From Gammaproteobacteria bacterium (GTDB taxonomy: Bacteria > Pseudomonadota > Gammaproteobacteria > Pseudomonadales > Halieaceae): a DNA stretch of 64,000 nt. A program made the translations under genes and the position numbers. The notes beneath the pieces were generated by a model that was not told where the DNA came from, did not search any database, and was given only the letters and a program-made list of their open reading frames with translations. This document shows, in pieces, positions 34,935 to 43,071 of this stretch; position 1 is the first letter of the stretch, and each line of letters begins with the position of its first letter. Location: contig JAUIEP010000004.1 of the NCBI GenBank assembly GCA_030428835.1, positions 16,300-80,299 of the forward strand, read 5' to 3'.

Positions 34935-35008
34935 GGCTTTCACGACGCCGCGGTGTCCGGGTAACGCTCAAGGCACTAAACTGAAAGCCCGGCTACCCTC
35001 ACGATCGC

Positions 35009-35404
35009 TCAATCACCCAACTCCCGAAACCGGTGAATCTGCCGTCGCTGTTTCTTGGTAGGTCGCCGCTCCGGCCGTTCGATCATGCCGCCGGCCGCCT
35101 TGCGCGCGGCGGCCTCGGCCTCGCGTCGCGCCACGCTGTCAGCCGTTTCCTCGTACAGTTGCTGCGCCTCGGGTGCGCCGCGACGCTGGTCGGACAGGGC
35201 CGCCACGCGCACGATCTTTTCATCCCACCCCTGGCGAATCTTCAACACATCGCCCACGGCGATTTCCCTGGACACCTTCACACGGTGGCCGTCCAACTGC
35301 ACCTTGCCGCCCTCGATCGCGGCTTTGGCGAGACTGCGCGTCTTGAAAAAACGCGCGGCCCACAGCCACTTGTCCAGGCGCAGCTTCCCGGTCGGGTCCG
35401 TCAT
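35009..35404 (-). CDS. hslR: S4-domain heat-shock RNA-binding protein (Hsp15)
   Basis: Binds ribosomal RNA of 50S subunits carrying stalled nascent chains. The 131-residue protein begins with a compact S4 RNA-binding domain (LRLDKWLWAARFFKTRSLA to about residue 70), followed by a basic tail (ERRPTKKQRRQIHRF). Length and composition match Hsp15. Its start overlaps the stop of the upstream nucleotidase gene, in the order seen in E. coli (yrfG-hslR). Confidence 0.93.
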   Translation of the reverse strand: MTDPTGKLRLDKWLWAARFFKTRSLAKAAIEGGKVQLDGHRVKVSREIAVGDVLKIRQGWDEKIVRVAALSDQRRGAPEAQQLYEETADSVARREAEAAARKAAGGMIERPERRPTKKQRRQIHRFRELGD

Positions 35405-36066
35405 GCCCGTGCCGCCCGCGGCATGATTTCATCGAAGTGGTGGATGCCGGGGAAGCGCGTGTCGATGCGCTTGCCCTGCTGCGAGTCGGGTTGCAGCAGT
35501 GTCAGCAGGTGCGCGATACCGTAGTCCGCCGCCGACGCGAGCACGGACTCGGTATCGTCGATGAGCAGCGTGCGCGCGGGATCGAACGGGTGCAGCTCCT
35601 GCAGCCGGTGCCAGAAATCCTGTTCCTCCTTCGGAGCGCGCAGGTCGTGGGACACCACCACCCGGTCGAACCAGCCCGTGATGTCGACGTTGTCCATCTT
35701 GATCTCCAGGGTCTTGCGGTGCGCGTTGGTGACCATGACCACCTCCAGCTTGGAATCGTGCAGCCGCTGCAGGAACTGCAGCGCGAACGGCCGCAGGCGG
35801 ATAAGGTGCTGGATATCGCGCTTGAGCGCGGGAATGTCCATGCCCAGTCGCTCCGACCAGTGGTCCAGGCAATACCACTCGAGCGTACCCCTGGTGCTCG
35901 CGATCTCGCCGTGCAGGTGGGCGTGCGCCTCCGCTTCGCTCAGGTCGTGTGTGTCGGCGTACACCTTCACCAGGTGTTCCGTCCAGAAGTAGTTGTCGTA
36001 GTGCAGGTCCAGCAGGGTGCCGTCCATGTCCAGCAGTACGGTGTCGATGGCTTGCCAGTCAATCAT
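35401..36066 (-). CDS. yrfG: HAD-family GMP/IMP nucleotidase (YrfG type)
   Basis: A 221-residue HAD hydrolase with the nucleophile motif DMDGTLLDLHYDNYFW, a motif II threonine region (VVMVTNAHRKTLE), a lysine and the acidic motif IV (LLIDDTESVL). E. coli YrfG dephosphorylates GMP and IMP, and this ortholog adjoins hslR as there. ATG at 36066 lies 80 bases from the divergent cysQ. Confidence 0.88.
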   Translation of the reverse strand: MIDWQAIDTVLLDMDGTLLDLHYDNYFWTEHLVKVYADTHDLSEAEAHAHLHGEIASTRGTLEWYCLDHWSERLGMDIPALKRDIQHLIRLRPFALQFLQRLHDSKLEVVMVTNAHRKTLEIKMDNVDITGWFDRVVVSHDLRAPKEEQDFWHRLQELHPFDPARTLLIDDTESVLASAADYGIAHLLTLLQPDSQQGKRIDTRFPGIHHFDEIMPRAARA

Positions 36067-36146
36067 GGCGAATCGGTGCCCGGTTCATTCCGTGAGTATG
36101 CCCGGATTCGGCGCCGGTCGGGAGCCTGCGATGGTATATTGCGGCT

Positions 36147-37001
36147 ATGACAGGCGTACTTACCATCGGCGAGCTGGAGGCACTCGTCCCGCCATTGCTC
36201 GCGCTCTGCGAAGAGGCGGGTGCCGCGATCTGTGAGCACTACCATGCCCCGGATGCCGGGCACTTCGAGGCCAAGGGTGACGATTCACCGCTCACCCGGG
36301 CCGATCTCGCGTCCGACGCTGTCCTCGCGCTGGGCCTGGCCCGGCTCGAGCCCAGCCTGCCGATCCTGTCGGAGGAGTCCGCCCGGCACGAGGTGGCCGG
36401 GCGCCTCAGCTGGGAGCGTTACTGGCTGGTCGATCCGCTGGACGGCACCAAGGAGTTCCTGGCCCGCACCGGCGAGTTCACGATCAACCTGGCCCTCGTC
36501 GAGTCGCACCGGCCCGCGCTGGGCGTGCTGTTCCTGCCGCTCGCGCGGCTCGCCTACATCGGTATCCCCGGTTACCGCGCCTGGCGCCGCGACATGGCCA
36601 GCGGCGAGGAGCTGGCGCTGCAGACCCGCCGACTCGCTCCCGGAGCGCCCCTCGGGGTGCTCGCCAGCCGTCGCCATCGCGGTCGCCGCCTGCTGGCCTG
36701 CCTCGACTGGCTCGAGCAGCGCTGGCCCGCCATCGAGCGCTACAATTCGGGTAGCGCACTCAAGTTCTGCCAGCTGGCGCAGGGTGATGGCGACTTTTAC
36801 CCGCGCTTCTCCCGCTGCTGCGAGTGGGACACCGCGGCCGGCCAGGCGCTGCTGGAGGCGGCGGGTGGCGCGCTGCTGGGCATGGACGGCAAGCCCCTGC
36901 GCTACAACCTCGGTGAATCACTCTACAGCCCCAATTTCTACGGCTTCGGGGATCCCGGGCACGCGCTCTGGCGCGACCTGTTGGCCGCGGATGCATTCTG
37001 A
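36147..37001 (+). CDS. cysQ: 3'(2'),5'-bisphosphate nucleotidase CysQ
   Basis: Removes the 3'-phosphate from PAP/PAPS, recycling a by-product of sulfate assimilation and sulfotransfer. The 284-residue protein has the inositol-monophosphatase fold with metal site DPLDGTKEFL (about 96-105), EESA for the glutamate, and the later metal aspartate in CCEWDTAAGQALLEAAGG. Start at ATG 36147, with no SD conspicuous. It is likely to be expressed alone. Confidence 0.92.
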   Translation: MTGVLTIGELEALVPPLLALCEEAGAAICEHYHAPDAGHFEAKGDDSPLTRADLASDAVLALGLARLEPSLPILSEESARHEVAGRLSWERYWLVDPLDGTKEFLARTGEFTINLALVESHRPALGVLFLPLARLAYIGIPGYRAWRRDMASGEELALQTRRLAPGAPLGVLASRRHRGRRLLACLDWLEQRWPAIERYNSGSALKFCQLAQGDGDFYPRFSRCCEWDTAAGQALLEAAGGALLGMDGKPLRYNLGESLYSPNFYGFGDPGHALWRDLLAADAF

Positions 37002-37089
37002 GTGTGGCGCGCTTGTGTCAACAATCCCTGTAGGTATAGAGTGGCATCCGGCCTGTGGAAACGGTGACGGTAATGGTCAGGACTAGGGC

Positions 37090-37335
37090 ATGACGGAGCC
37101 GCCGGAAAACGGTGTAGGCAACAATGCGGAGGCGGCGAACGAGGTCGTGACGCCCGCCATGCGCCTGCTCGAACTGCAGTCCAGGCACCGCGCGCTCGAT
37201 TCCAAGATCACCGAGTTGTACGACTATCCCTACCAGAACCAGATCCTCCTGCAGCGCCTGAAGAAGGAAAAGCTGCGCCTCAAGGATGCCATCGAACGTC
37301 TCAAGGACGAGATGATTCCCGATCTCAACGCCTGA
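37090..37335 (+). CDS. YdcH/DUF465 family protein
   Basis: A small, helical 81-residue protein with the conserved DUF465 core (LQSRHRALDSKITEL and QRLKKEKLRLKDAIERL). The family is common in gammaproteobacteria and has no assigned role. A leading acidic/asparagine-rich stretch (about 1-25) precedes the core. It lies 38 bases before the metallo-hydrolase gene and may share its transcript. Confidence 0.88.
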   Translation: MTEPPENGVGNNAEAANEVVTPAMRLLELQSRHRALDSKITELYDYPYQNQILLQRLKKEKLRLKDAIERLKDEMIPDLNA

Positions 37336-37373
37336 TTCACCCTGCCGGCTCCCGTCCGGCCAATGGAGGTACC

Positions 37374-38252
37374 ATGCCCCGCCTGCTCACACTGTTGCTC
37401 ATCCTTGGCCTGGCGGCACCCGCGCTCGCCGAGACCGCGCCGCAGGTAACGGTCACGCCGCTCAAGGGGACCCTGTACCTGTTGCAGGGGCGTGGCGGCA
37501 ATGTCGTGGCCTCGGTCGGCGACGACGGCGTGCTGCTGGTGGATGACGATTTCGCCGACCTGGCGCCCGCGTATACCGCGGCGCTGGCGGAAGTCGGCGG
37601 GGAGGGAGCGAGTCCCGCCTATGTCCTCAACACGCACTGGCACACGGATCACGCCGGCGGTAACGCCTTCTGGGGTGAACGCGACGCCACTATCGTGGCG
37701 CATGCCAACGTGCGCGCGCGCATGTCCACCGAACAGGACATGAAAGCGCTGGGCCGCGTGGTACCGCCGAGCCCGGCCGTGGCGCTACCGGTCGTGACCT
37801 ACGGCGAGAACATGGGGCTGCACTTCAACGGCATGGATATCGACCTGCAGCACTACCCCGCGGGCCACACGGACGGCGATACGATCGTGTACTTCGGCGC
37901 GCAGAACGTGGTGCACATGGGCGACCATTTTTTCAAGGATCGCTTTCCTTTCATCGACCTCGGTTCGGGTGGCAGCGTTGCCGGTTACATCGCCAACGTC
38001 GAGGCGGTGCTGGCGCGGATCGATGCCGACACCGTGATCGTGCCGGGGCACGGCGACATCGCGACGAAGGAGGATCTGGAGCGCTTCCACTGGATGCTGG
38101 TGGCCACGTCGTCCCAGGTCACGAAGGCGCGCGCGCAGGGGCAGCCGGGCGGCGTGATCGTCGCGCACGGCCTGGGTCCCGAGTGGTCGTCCTGGGGCGG
38201 CGGCTTCGTCAAGGAGCCGCAGTGGATCCAGACCCTGCTGGCCTCGCCCTGA
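37374..38252 (+). CDS. Periplasmic MBL-fold metallo-hydrolase
   Basis: A 292-residue metallo-beta-lactamase-fold protein with a signal peptide (LLTLLLILGLAAPALA). The full metal site is visible: HWHTDH (H-x-H-x-D-H), a later histidine in PAGHTDGD, an aspartate in HMGDHFF and PGHGD. It is probably a periplasmic hydrolase; substrates range widely in this superfamily and cannot be predicted. Its stop is 6 bases from the ogt stop on the opposite strand. Confidence 0.85.
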   Translation: MPRLLTLLLILGLAAPALAETAPQVTVTPLKGTLYLLQGRGGNVVASVGDDGVLLVDDDFADLAPAYTAALAEVGGEGASPAYVLNTHWHTDHAGGNAFWGERDATIVAHANVRARMSTEQDMKALGRVVPPSPAVALPVVTYGENMGLHFNGMDIDLQHYPAGHTDGDTIVYFGAQNVVHMGDHFFKDRFPFIDLGSGGSVAGYIANVEAVLARIDADTVIVPGHGDIATKEDLERFHWMLVATSSQVTKARAQGQPGGVIVAHGLGPEWSSWGGGFVKEPQWIQTLLASP

Positions 38253-38257
38253 GGCCA
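38239..38257. terminator. Hairpin between convergent MBL and ogt genes
   Basis: TGGCCTC and GAGGCCA form a perfect 7-bp stem with a five-base loop, overlapping the 3' end of the upstream gene and the short gap to ogt. No T-run is present. It may act as a bidirectional transcript end. Confidence 0.4.
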
Positions 38258-38258
38258 C

Positions 38259-38729
38259 TCAGCGGGGCAGCGCTCCCTCCAGTTGTAACAAGGTCCGCTT
38301 GGCCGCCAGGCCGCCCGCGAAGCCGGTAAGGCTCCCGTCTGACCCGATCACCCGGTGGCAGGGCACGACGATGGGCAGCGGGTTGCGCCCGTTGGCGGCG
38401 CCCACCGCGCGCACCGCTTTTTCCCGGCTGATCGCCCGGGCGATGTCGCGGTAACTGCGCACCTCGCCGTAGGGAATCGCCCCCAGCGCCGCCCAGACCT
38501 CGCGCTGGAATGCCGTGCCCGCGGCGCCCAGCGGCAGGTTGAACGACCTGCGCCGCCCCGCGAAGTACTCCTCGAGCTGCCGTGCGCAGTCGGCCAGCAC
38601 CGGGTCTTTGTCCCGGTACCGGGCCTTGCGTGCGCGGTGCTGGCCCGGGAACTGGATGCTGGTGAGCCGCCCGTTCCCGGCGGTGATGCGCAGCAGCCCG
38701 ATGGGGGAGTCGAGGTCGTAAGTGGTCAT
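38259..38729 (-). CDS. ogt: Methylated-DNA-protein cysteine methyltransferase
   Basis: Repairs O6-methylguanine by transferring the methyl group to its own cysteine. The 156-residue protein has the active-site segment VVPCHRVIGSDGSLTGF and the helix-turn-helix region PYGEVRSYRDIARAI. ATG 38729 overlaps the stop of the upstream Ada/AlkA fusion gene (ATGA), so both are co-expressed. Confidence 0.94.
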   Translation of the reverse strand: MTTYDLDSPIGLLRITAGNGRLTSIQFPGQHRARKARYRDKDPVLADCARQLEEYFAGRRRSFNLPLGAAGTAFQREVWAALGAIPYGEVRSYRDIARAISREKAVRAVGAANGRNPLPIVVPCHRVIGSDGSLTGFAGGLAAKRTLLQLEGALPR

Positions 38730-40129
38730 GGGGACAGGCTCCTCCAGAGCAGGTTGGTGGCATAGGAGCGCCAGGGGCGCCAGCCCTCGGCGGCGGTTTG
38801 TGCGTCGCCCCCGCCGAGCGTGTCCCAGGCCCTGGCGATGCCGAGGTCCTGGACGGGGAATACATCCGGGTGGCCCAGCCCGCGCAGCGCGATCAGCCGG
38901 GTGGTCCAGGGGCCGATGCCGCGCAGGGCGGCGATCGTGTCGAGTTCGGGTTCGCTGTCGGCGGCGAACAGGTCGCAGACACGGCGCAGTGTGTCGCGGC
39001 GCCCGCGCGGCATGGCGAAGTGGTCGTCCGGCAGCGCCCCGAGCGCGGCGGGCGCGGGAAAGTCGGGTGGCGCCTCGGTGCCGCGCGCCGCGGCGACCAG
39101 TCGCGCCAGCACGGTGCGCGCGGCGGCGGTGCTCACCTGCTGCCCGACGACCGCCCGGGCCGCGCACTCGAACAGCGACCAGTGGCCGGGCGAGCGCACT
39201 CCCGGATGGCGCGCGAGCAACGGCCGTAGCTGCGCATCGCGCGACAACACCGCGGCAATCGCCGCCGGGTTCGCATCCAGGTCGAACATGCGGCGCACCC
39301 GCTGCACGATGGGCATGAGCTGGCCGGGATCCGGCAGGTCCAGTTCGAGTTTGAGTGCATCGCGCCCCGGTATGGGCCCGACCGACAGGCGGCCTGGCCG
39401 TCCCGCGACCGCGATATACCGCGTGTAGGCGTCGGGCGTGACCTCCTCGAGACCCTCGATGGCGTGGCGGGCGAAAAACGCTGCCACCAGCGGCCAGTCG
39501 TAGGGTGGGCGGTAGGCGAGTTGCAGCGCGATGCCGCCACCGCGGGTCCCCGCGTGCTGGCGCCGCAGTTCACCCGGCGTCAGGCGGAACTGCTCGCGCA
39601 CGGCGCTGTTGAAGCGGCGCACGCTGCCGAAGCCGGCGGCGAAGGCCACGTCGGTCAGCGGTAGCTCGGTTTCCGCGAGCAGTTTTTTCGCGAACAGCAG
39701 GCGCTGGTTGAGGGCCACGGCCTGGGGTGCGACGCCGAGTTCGCGCTGGAACAGCTTGCGCAGGTAGCGCTCGCCCACGCCGAGTCGCTCGGCCAGCGCG
39801 GGCAGCGTGCTGCCGTTCAGGCTGCCCTCCCGGATCAGCGCGAGCGCCCGCTGTACGGTGGCCTGGGTGCCGGACCAGGCGGGGCTGCCCGGTGCGGACT
39901 CCGGGCGGCAGCGCAGGCAGGGCCGGAACCCCGCCTGGGCCGCCTGGCTGGCGTCGCGAAAATAGCGCACGTTCTTCTCGGCCGGTGGCCGCGCCGGGCA
40001 GATGGGGCGGCAGTAGATGCTGGTGGTGATCACGCCGAGGAAAAACTCGCCGTCGAAGCGCGGGTCGCGCGCGAGCCTGGCCGCGCGGCAGGTGTCCTCG
40101 TCCAGTGGTTGTGTGACGGCGTGTTCCAT
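38726..40129 (-). CDS. Ada-like regulator fused to AlkA 3-methyladenine glycosylase
   Basis: The 467-residue protein combines three modules: an N-terminal Ada zinc domain with four cysteines (YCRPICPA, PCLRCRP) that in Ada accepts methyl from phosphotriesters, a central AraC-type helix-turn-helix (about 90-180, DVAFAAGFGSVRRFN), and a C-terminal AlkA-type DNA glycosylase (about 200-460, with GIGPWTTRLIALRGLGHPDVFP). The adjacent ogt supplies the O6-methyl acceptor that full Ada would carry. ATG 40129 is used because the Ada domain begins soon after it; the frame extends to 40198. Confidence 0.92.
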   Translation of the reverse strand: MEHAVTQPLDEDTCRAARLARDPRFDGEFFLGVITTSIYCRPICPARPPAEKNVRYFRDASQAAQAGFRPCLRCRPESAPGSPAWSGTQATVQRALALIREGSLNGSTLPALAERLGVGERYLRKLFQRELGVAPQAVALNQRLLFAKKLLAETELPLTDVAFAAGFGSVRRFNSAVREQFRLTPGELRRQHAGTRGGGIALQLAYRPPYDWPLVAAFFARHAIEGLEEVTPDAYTRYIAVAGRPGRLSVGPIPGRDALKLELDLPDPGQLMPIVQRVRRMFDLDANPAAIAAVLSRDAQLRPLLARHPGVRSPGHWSLFECAARAVVGQQVSTAAARTVLARLVAAARGTEAPPDFPAPAALGALPDDHFAMPRGRRDTLRRVCDLFAADSEPELDTIAALRGIGPWTTRLIALRGLGHPDVFPVQDLGIARAWDTLGGGDAQTAAEGWRPWRSYATNLLWRSLSP

Positions 40130-40287
40130 GGCGTCAATATAGTCCCGGCGAGCGCCCGGGACTAGCCAGAATCGGCCCTGTACTGGATGCCCGCGCAATG
40201 CTGCACGGGCGGCCGTCAGGTATTACACTGGGCGCCTTTCGCGGCCGCGCCGTGCGCCGCCCCGCATCATCACCGTGAGGATTCTCC

Positions 40288-40926
40288 ATGCGTTACCTGT
40301 TTACCCTGGCCCTGTTGCTGACCCTGGCCGGCTGCCAGTCCGCCTACTACGGCGCGGCCGAGCAGTTCGGCGTGTACAAGCGCGACATCCTCGTCGACCG
40401 GGTCGAGGAGTCCCGCGACGCCCAGGCCGAGGCCGAAGAGCAGTTCCAGTCGGCGCTGGAGCAACTGTCGCAACTCACCAACTTCGACGGCGGCGACCTC
40501 GAGGACGTCTACGACGCGATGAACGACGAGTACGAGGCGTCGAGGGCCGCCGCTGAAGAAGTGAGCGAGCGCATCGACGCCGTGGACCACGTCGCCAGGT
40601 CGCTGTTCGAGGAATGGGAGGTTGAGATCGAGGAGTACTCCAACGCGCGTTTCAAGGCCGACAGCCAGGCCAAGCTGCGCGACACGCGCAAGCGCTACGA
40701 CGGCATGCTGACCGCGCTGCGCCGCTCCGAGGCGAAGATGGAACCCGTACTGTCGGCGCTGAAGGACAACGTCATGTACCTGAAGCACAACCTGAATGCG
40801 CGGGCCGTGGCTTCCCTTAAGGTTGAATTTGGGCAGATCGAGGATGATATCGAAGCGTTGATCGCTGAGATGCGCAAGGCCATCGCCAGCTCCGACGCGT
40901 TTATCGCCAGTATGCAGGAAGAGTAG
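40288..40926 (+). CDS. DUF2959 family lipoprotein
   Basis: A 212-residue lipoprotein: signal peptide LFTLALLLTLAGC with lipobox LAGC (Cys16). The rest is strongly acidic and helical/coiled (DAQAEAEEQFQSALEQ, RRSEAKMEPVLSALKDNV). It matches the DUF2959 family, whose role is unknown. It lies 12 bases before a sterol desaturase-family gene, so they are probably co-transcribed. Confidence 0.88.
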   Translation: MRYLFTLALLLTLAGCQSAYYGAAEQFGVYKRDILVDRVEESRDAQAEAEEQFQSALEQLSQLTNFDGGDLEDVYDAMNDEYEASRAAAEEVSERIDAVDHVARSLFEEWEVEIEEYSNARFKADSQAKLRDTRKRYDGMLTALRRSEAKMEPVLSALKDNVMYLKHNLNARAVASLKVEFGQIEDDIEALIAEMRKAIASSDAFIASMQEE

Positions 40927-40938
40927 CAGGGCAGGCCC

Positions 40939-42177
40939 ATGGGTATTCTCGAACTCGCCGTACCGTTTTTCATCCTCTCCATGGTCGTGGAGCTGGTGTA
41001 CGGCGTGGCGAAGGGCCGCAATACCTATCGCCTGAACGACAGCGTATCCAGCCTGTTCCTGGGCGTCCTCAGCCAGGCGCGGCGCTTCGTCACGCTCGGC
41101 GTCGGCGGCTACGTCTACCACCTCATCACCGAGTACTTCTCGCTGCCGCTCATGGATCCGACCCACTGGTTTACGTGGGTGCTGGCCATGGTGTTGTACG
41201 ACTTCTGCTACTACTGGCTGCACCGCATGGGTCACGAGCGCACGATACTGTGGGCCGCCCACGTGGCGCACCACCAGAGCGAGGACTACAACCTCTCCAC
41301 GGCGCTGCGCCAGACCAGCACGGGCTTCCTGCTCGGCTGGATTTTCTATATTCCCATGTTCCTGGTCGGCATCCCCGCCGAGGTGGTGGTGACCGCCGGC
41401 GCGCTGAACCTGCTCTACCAGTACTGGGTGCACACCCAGCACATCCCCAAGCTCGGCTGGTACGAGTGGCTCTTCGTGACGCCCTCCAACCACCGCGTCC
41501 ACCACGCGCAGAACGACATGTACATGGATCGCAATTACGGCGGCCTGTTCATCATCTGGGACCGCATGTTCGGCACGTTCCAGGAGGAACTCGATGAGGA
41601 ACCCGTGGTGTTCGGTATCCGCGGCGCGATCAACAGCTTCAACCCGGCGAAGGCGCTGACGCATATCTACACGGACATGGCCCAGGACAGCTGGCGCACC
41701 GCGCGCTGGCAGGACAAGCTGAAGGTCTGGGTGGCGCGCACCGGCTGGCGCCCGGCGGATGTCGCGCAGCAGTACCCCCGGGAAAAAACCGACCTCAGCC
41801 ACTTCGAGCGCTTCGACCCGGCCGTGCCGGCCGTCGTCTCCTGGTACGGATTCTTCCAGCTGCTCGCGGTGGTGGGTCTGCTCAGCGCGATGCAGTGGAG
41901 CGAGCTCGCCTACTGGCCCGGCGTGGCACTGTGGGCCCTGCTGCTGTTTACCACGATCACCACGGCCTTGTGGCTGGACGGCAGGGGCAAGGCGGCCGTG
42001 ATGAAGTGGGAAATCATGCGCCTGGCTTACGTCGCGGGCCTCGTGGCGGTCGGTTTCATGGCGGCCGCGCCGGCGAGTGTGTCGCTGGCGGGCCTCACCT
42101 ACCTTGTGGCCAACGGCCTGTTCCTCGCGGTACTCGTGCGCGCGGTGAACGCGCCACAGGTGGCGGTCGCCGCCTGA
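40939..42177 (+). CDS. Sterol desaturase / fatty acid hydroxylase family protein
   Basis: A 412-residue membrane di-iron enzyme of the fatty acid hydroxylase superfamily. The eight-histidine pattern is visible: YWLHRMGHE, HVAHH, and NHRVHHAQN. The C-terminal third has several further membrane segments, giving a longer protein than simple sterol desaturases; alkylglycerol monooxygenase-like enzymes have a similar layout. The substrate is not predictable. Its stop and the YaeQ stop share TGATCA at 42175-42180. Confidence 0.9.
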   Translation: MGILELAVPFFILSMVVELVYGVAKGRNTYRLNDSVSSLFLGVLSQARRFVTLGVGGYVYHLITEYFSLPLMDPTHWFTWVLAMVLYDFCYYWLHRMGHERTILWAAHVAHHQSEDYNLSTALRQTSTGFLLGWIFYIPMFLVGIPAEVVVTAGALNLLYQYWVHTQHIPKLGWYEWLFVTPSNHRVHHAQNDMYMDRNYGGLFIIWDRMFGTFQEELDEEPVVFGIRGAINSFNPAKALTHIYTDMAQDSWRTARWQDKLKVWVARTGWRPADVAQQYPREKTDLSHFERFDPAVPAVVSWYGFFQLLAVVGLLSAMQWSELAYWPGVALWALLLFTTITTALWLDGRGKAAVMKWEIMRLAYVAGLVAVGFMAAAPASVSLAGLTYLVANGLFLAVLVRAVNAPQVAVAA

Positions 42178-42723
42178 TCAGTCCGGGCCTGCCTTGAGCA
42201 GCCCCGGTGTTATCGTCACGGTAGCGCCCGCGCGGTCGATGTAGGCTGTACCGCCCACCACGCTCACGCTCAGCTGCACCGTCCGCTCGATCAGAGCCGC
42301 GAGTTGCACGACGTCCTCCCAGTCGAGTCGCCACACGCGCAGCGGCGCGAGTTGCGCTAGCTCATCGGCGCTGCGCCGCCACCACACATCGGTGCTCTTG
42401 CCGAACGCGTAGACCGACACCAGCGGCGCGCGACCGCAGGCCTTGCGCAGGCGTGGCGCCTCCGGCTGGCCCACCTCGATCCAGTGCAGCACTTCACCGC
42501 CGGCGGCGTGCTGCCACAGGTCGGGTTCATCGGCCGTGGACAGGCCGCGGGTAAAGGCGAGCCCCTCGTCGGCGCTAAGGCAGTACGCAAGCAACCGCGC
42601 GGCCATGCGTTCCAGCGTCTCCGACGGGTGCCGCGCCAGGGTGAGGGAGAGGGTCTCGAAGCGGCCGCGGTCGCTGTCGGCGAGTTCGACCTGTGCCTTG
42701 TAGATCGTCGGCTTCAGTGCCAT
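42178..42723 (-). CDS. yaeQ: YaeQ family protein
   Basis: The 181-residue protein matches YaeQ from end to end: ALKPTIYKAQVELADSDRG at the N-terminus and GEVLHWIEVGQPEAPRL in the middle. The fold is PD-(D/E)XK-nuclease-like, but function is not established beyond reports of an influence on hemolysin expression. It starts one base before the stop of the upstream small membrane protein gene. Confidence 0.9.
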   Translation of the reverse strand: MALKPTIYKAQVELADSDRGRFETLSLTLARHPSETLERMAARLLAYCLSADEGLAFTRGLSTADEPDLWQHAAGGEVLHWIEVGQPEAPRLRKACGRAPLVSVYAFGKSTDVWWRRSADELAQLAPLRVWRLDWEDVVQLAALIERTVQLSVSVVGGTAYIDRAGATVTITPGLLKAGPD

Positions 42724-42724
42724 G

Positions 42725-43069
42725 TCAGTGGGTTTTCTGGTGCCTGACCATCCACAGAACGATCGCCGACAACAGGGCGATGACGCCGTCGGTCGTGTAC
42801 CTGAGCTGGTCGATCGCCAGCACCTCGGGCGTGTTCTTGTAGAACGCGCTGCTGATGCCGATGGGTATGGCGATGCCGAGGAACAGGGAAAAGCGCGAGT
42901 GGCCGAAGAGGCCGATGCCGGCGATGAGGTACACGGCCCCGATGAGAGCGTCGAGTACCGCGAGCTGCGTGAGTTCGCGCAGCCACAACGAGGCGACCAT
43001 CGCCGCGCCCGCGCCGCACATCAGCGTCGCCGCGAGATTGCGCAGGAAGCGCGTCGTCAGCGACCGCAC
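42725..43069 (-). CDS. Small membrane protein at the end of the liu operon
   Basis: A 114-residue protein with about four hydrophobic segments and no motif I recognise. It starts at GTG 43069, two bases after the HMG-CoA lyase stop, with AAGGG seven bases upstream. Its closeness suggests co-transcription with liuE, perhaps by read-through rather than shared function. A longer open frame upstream overlaps the lyase and is not supported. Confidence 0.7.
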   Translation of the reverse strand: MRSLTTRFLRNLAATLMCGAGAAMVASLWLRELTQLAVLDALIGAVYLIAGIGLFGHSRFSLFLGIAIPIGISSAFYKNTPEVLAIDQLRYTTDGVIALLSAIVLWMVRHQKTH

Positions 43070-43071
43070 GG

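Larger units (their letters stand above)
34295..35008. other. Gene-free 714-base region of nested inverted repeats
   Basis: No protein-coding gene is supported here: open frames in the block show no family resemblance and the sequence is dominated by repeats. It contains two copies of the 41-bp repeat in inverted orientation, a 27-base inverted repeat pair, a longer inverted repeat pair and a terminal 10-bp hairpin, all listed separately. It separates the diguanylate cyclase from hslR. Confidence 0.75.

Noticed and set aside
34549..34971. Small open frames in the 34295-35008 gap
   Set aside because: They overlap the inverted repeats, have no ribosome site and show no family resemblance.
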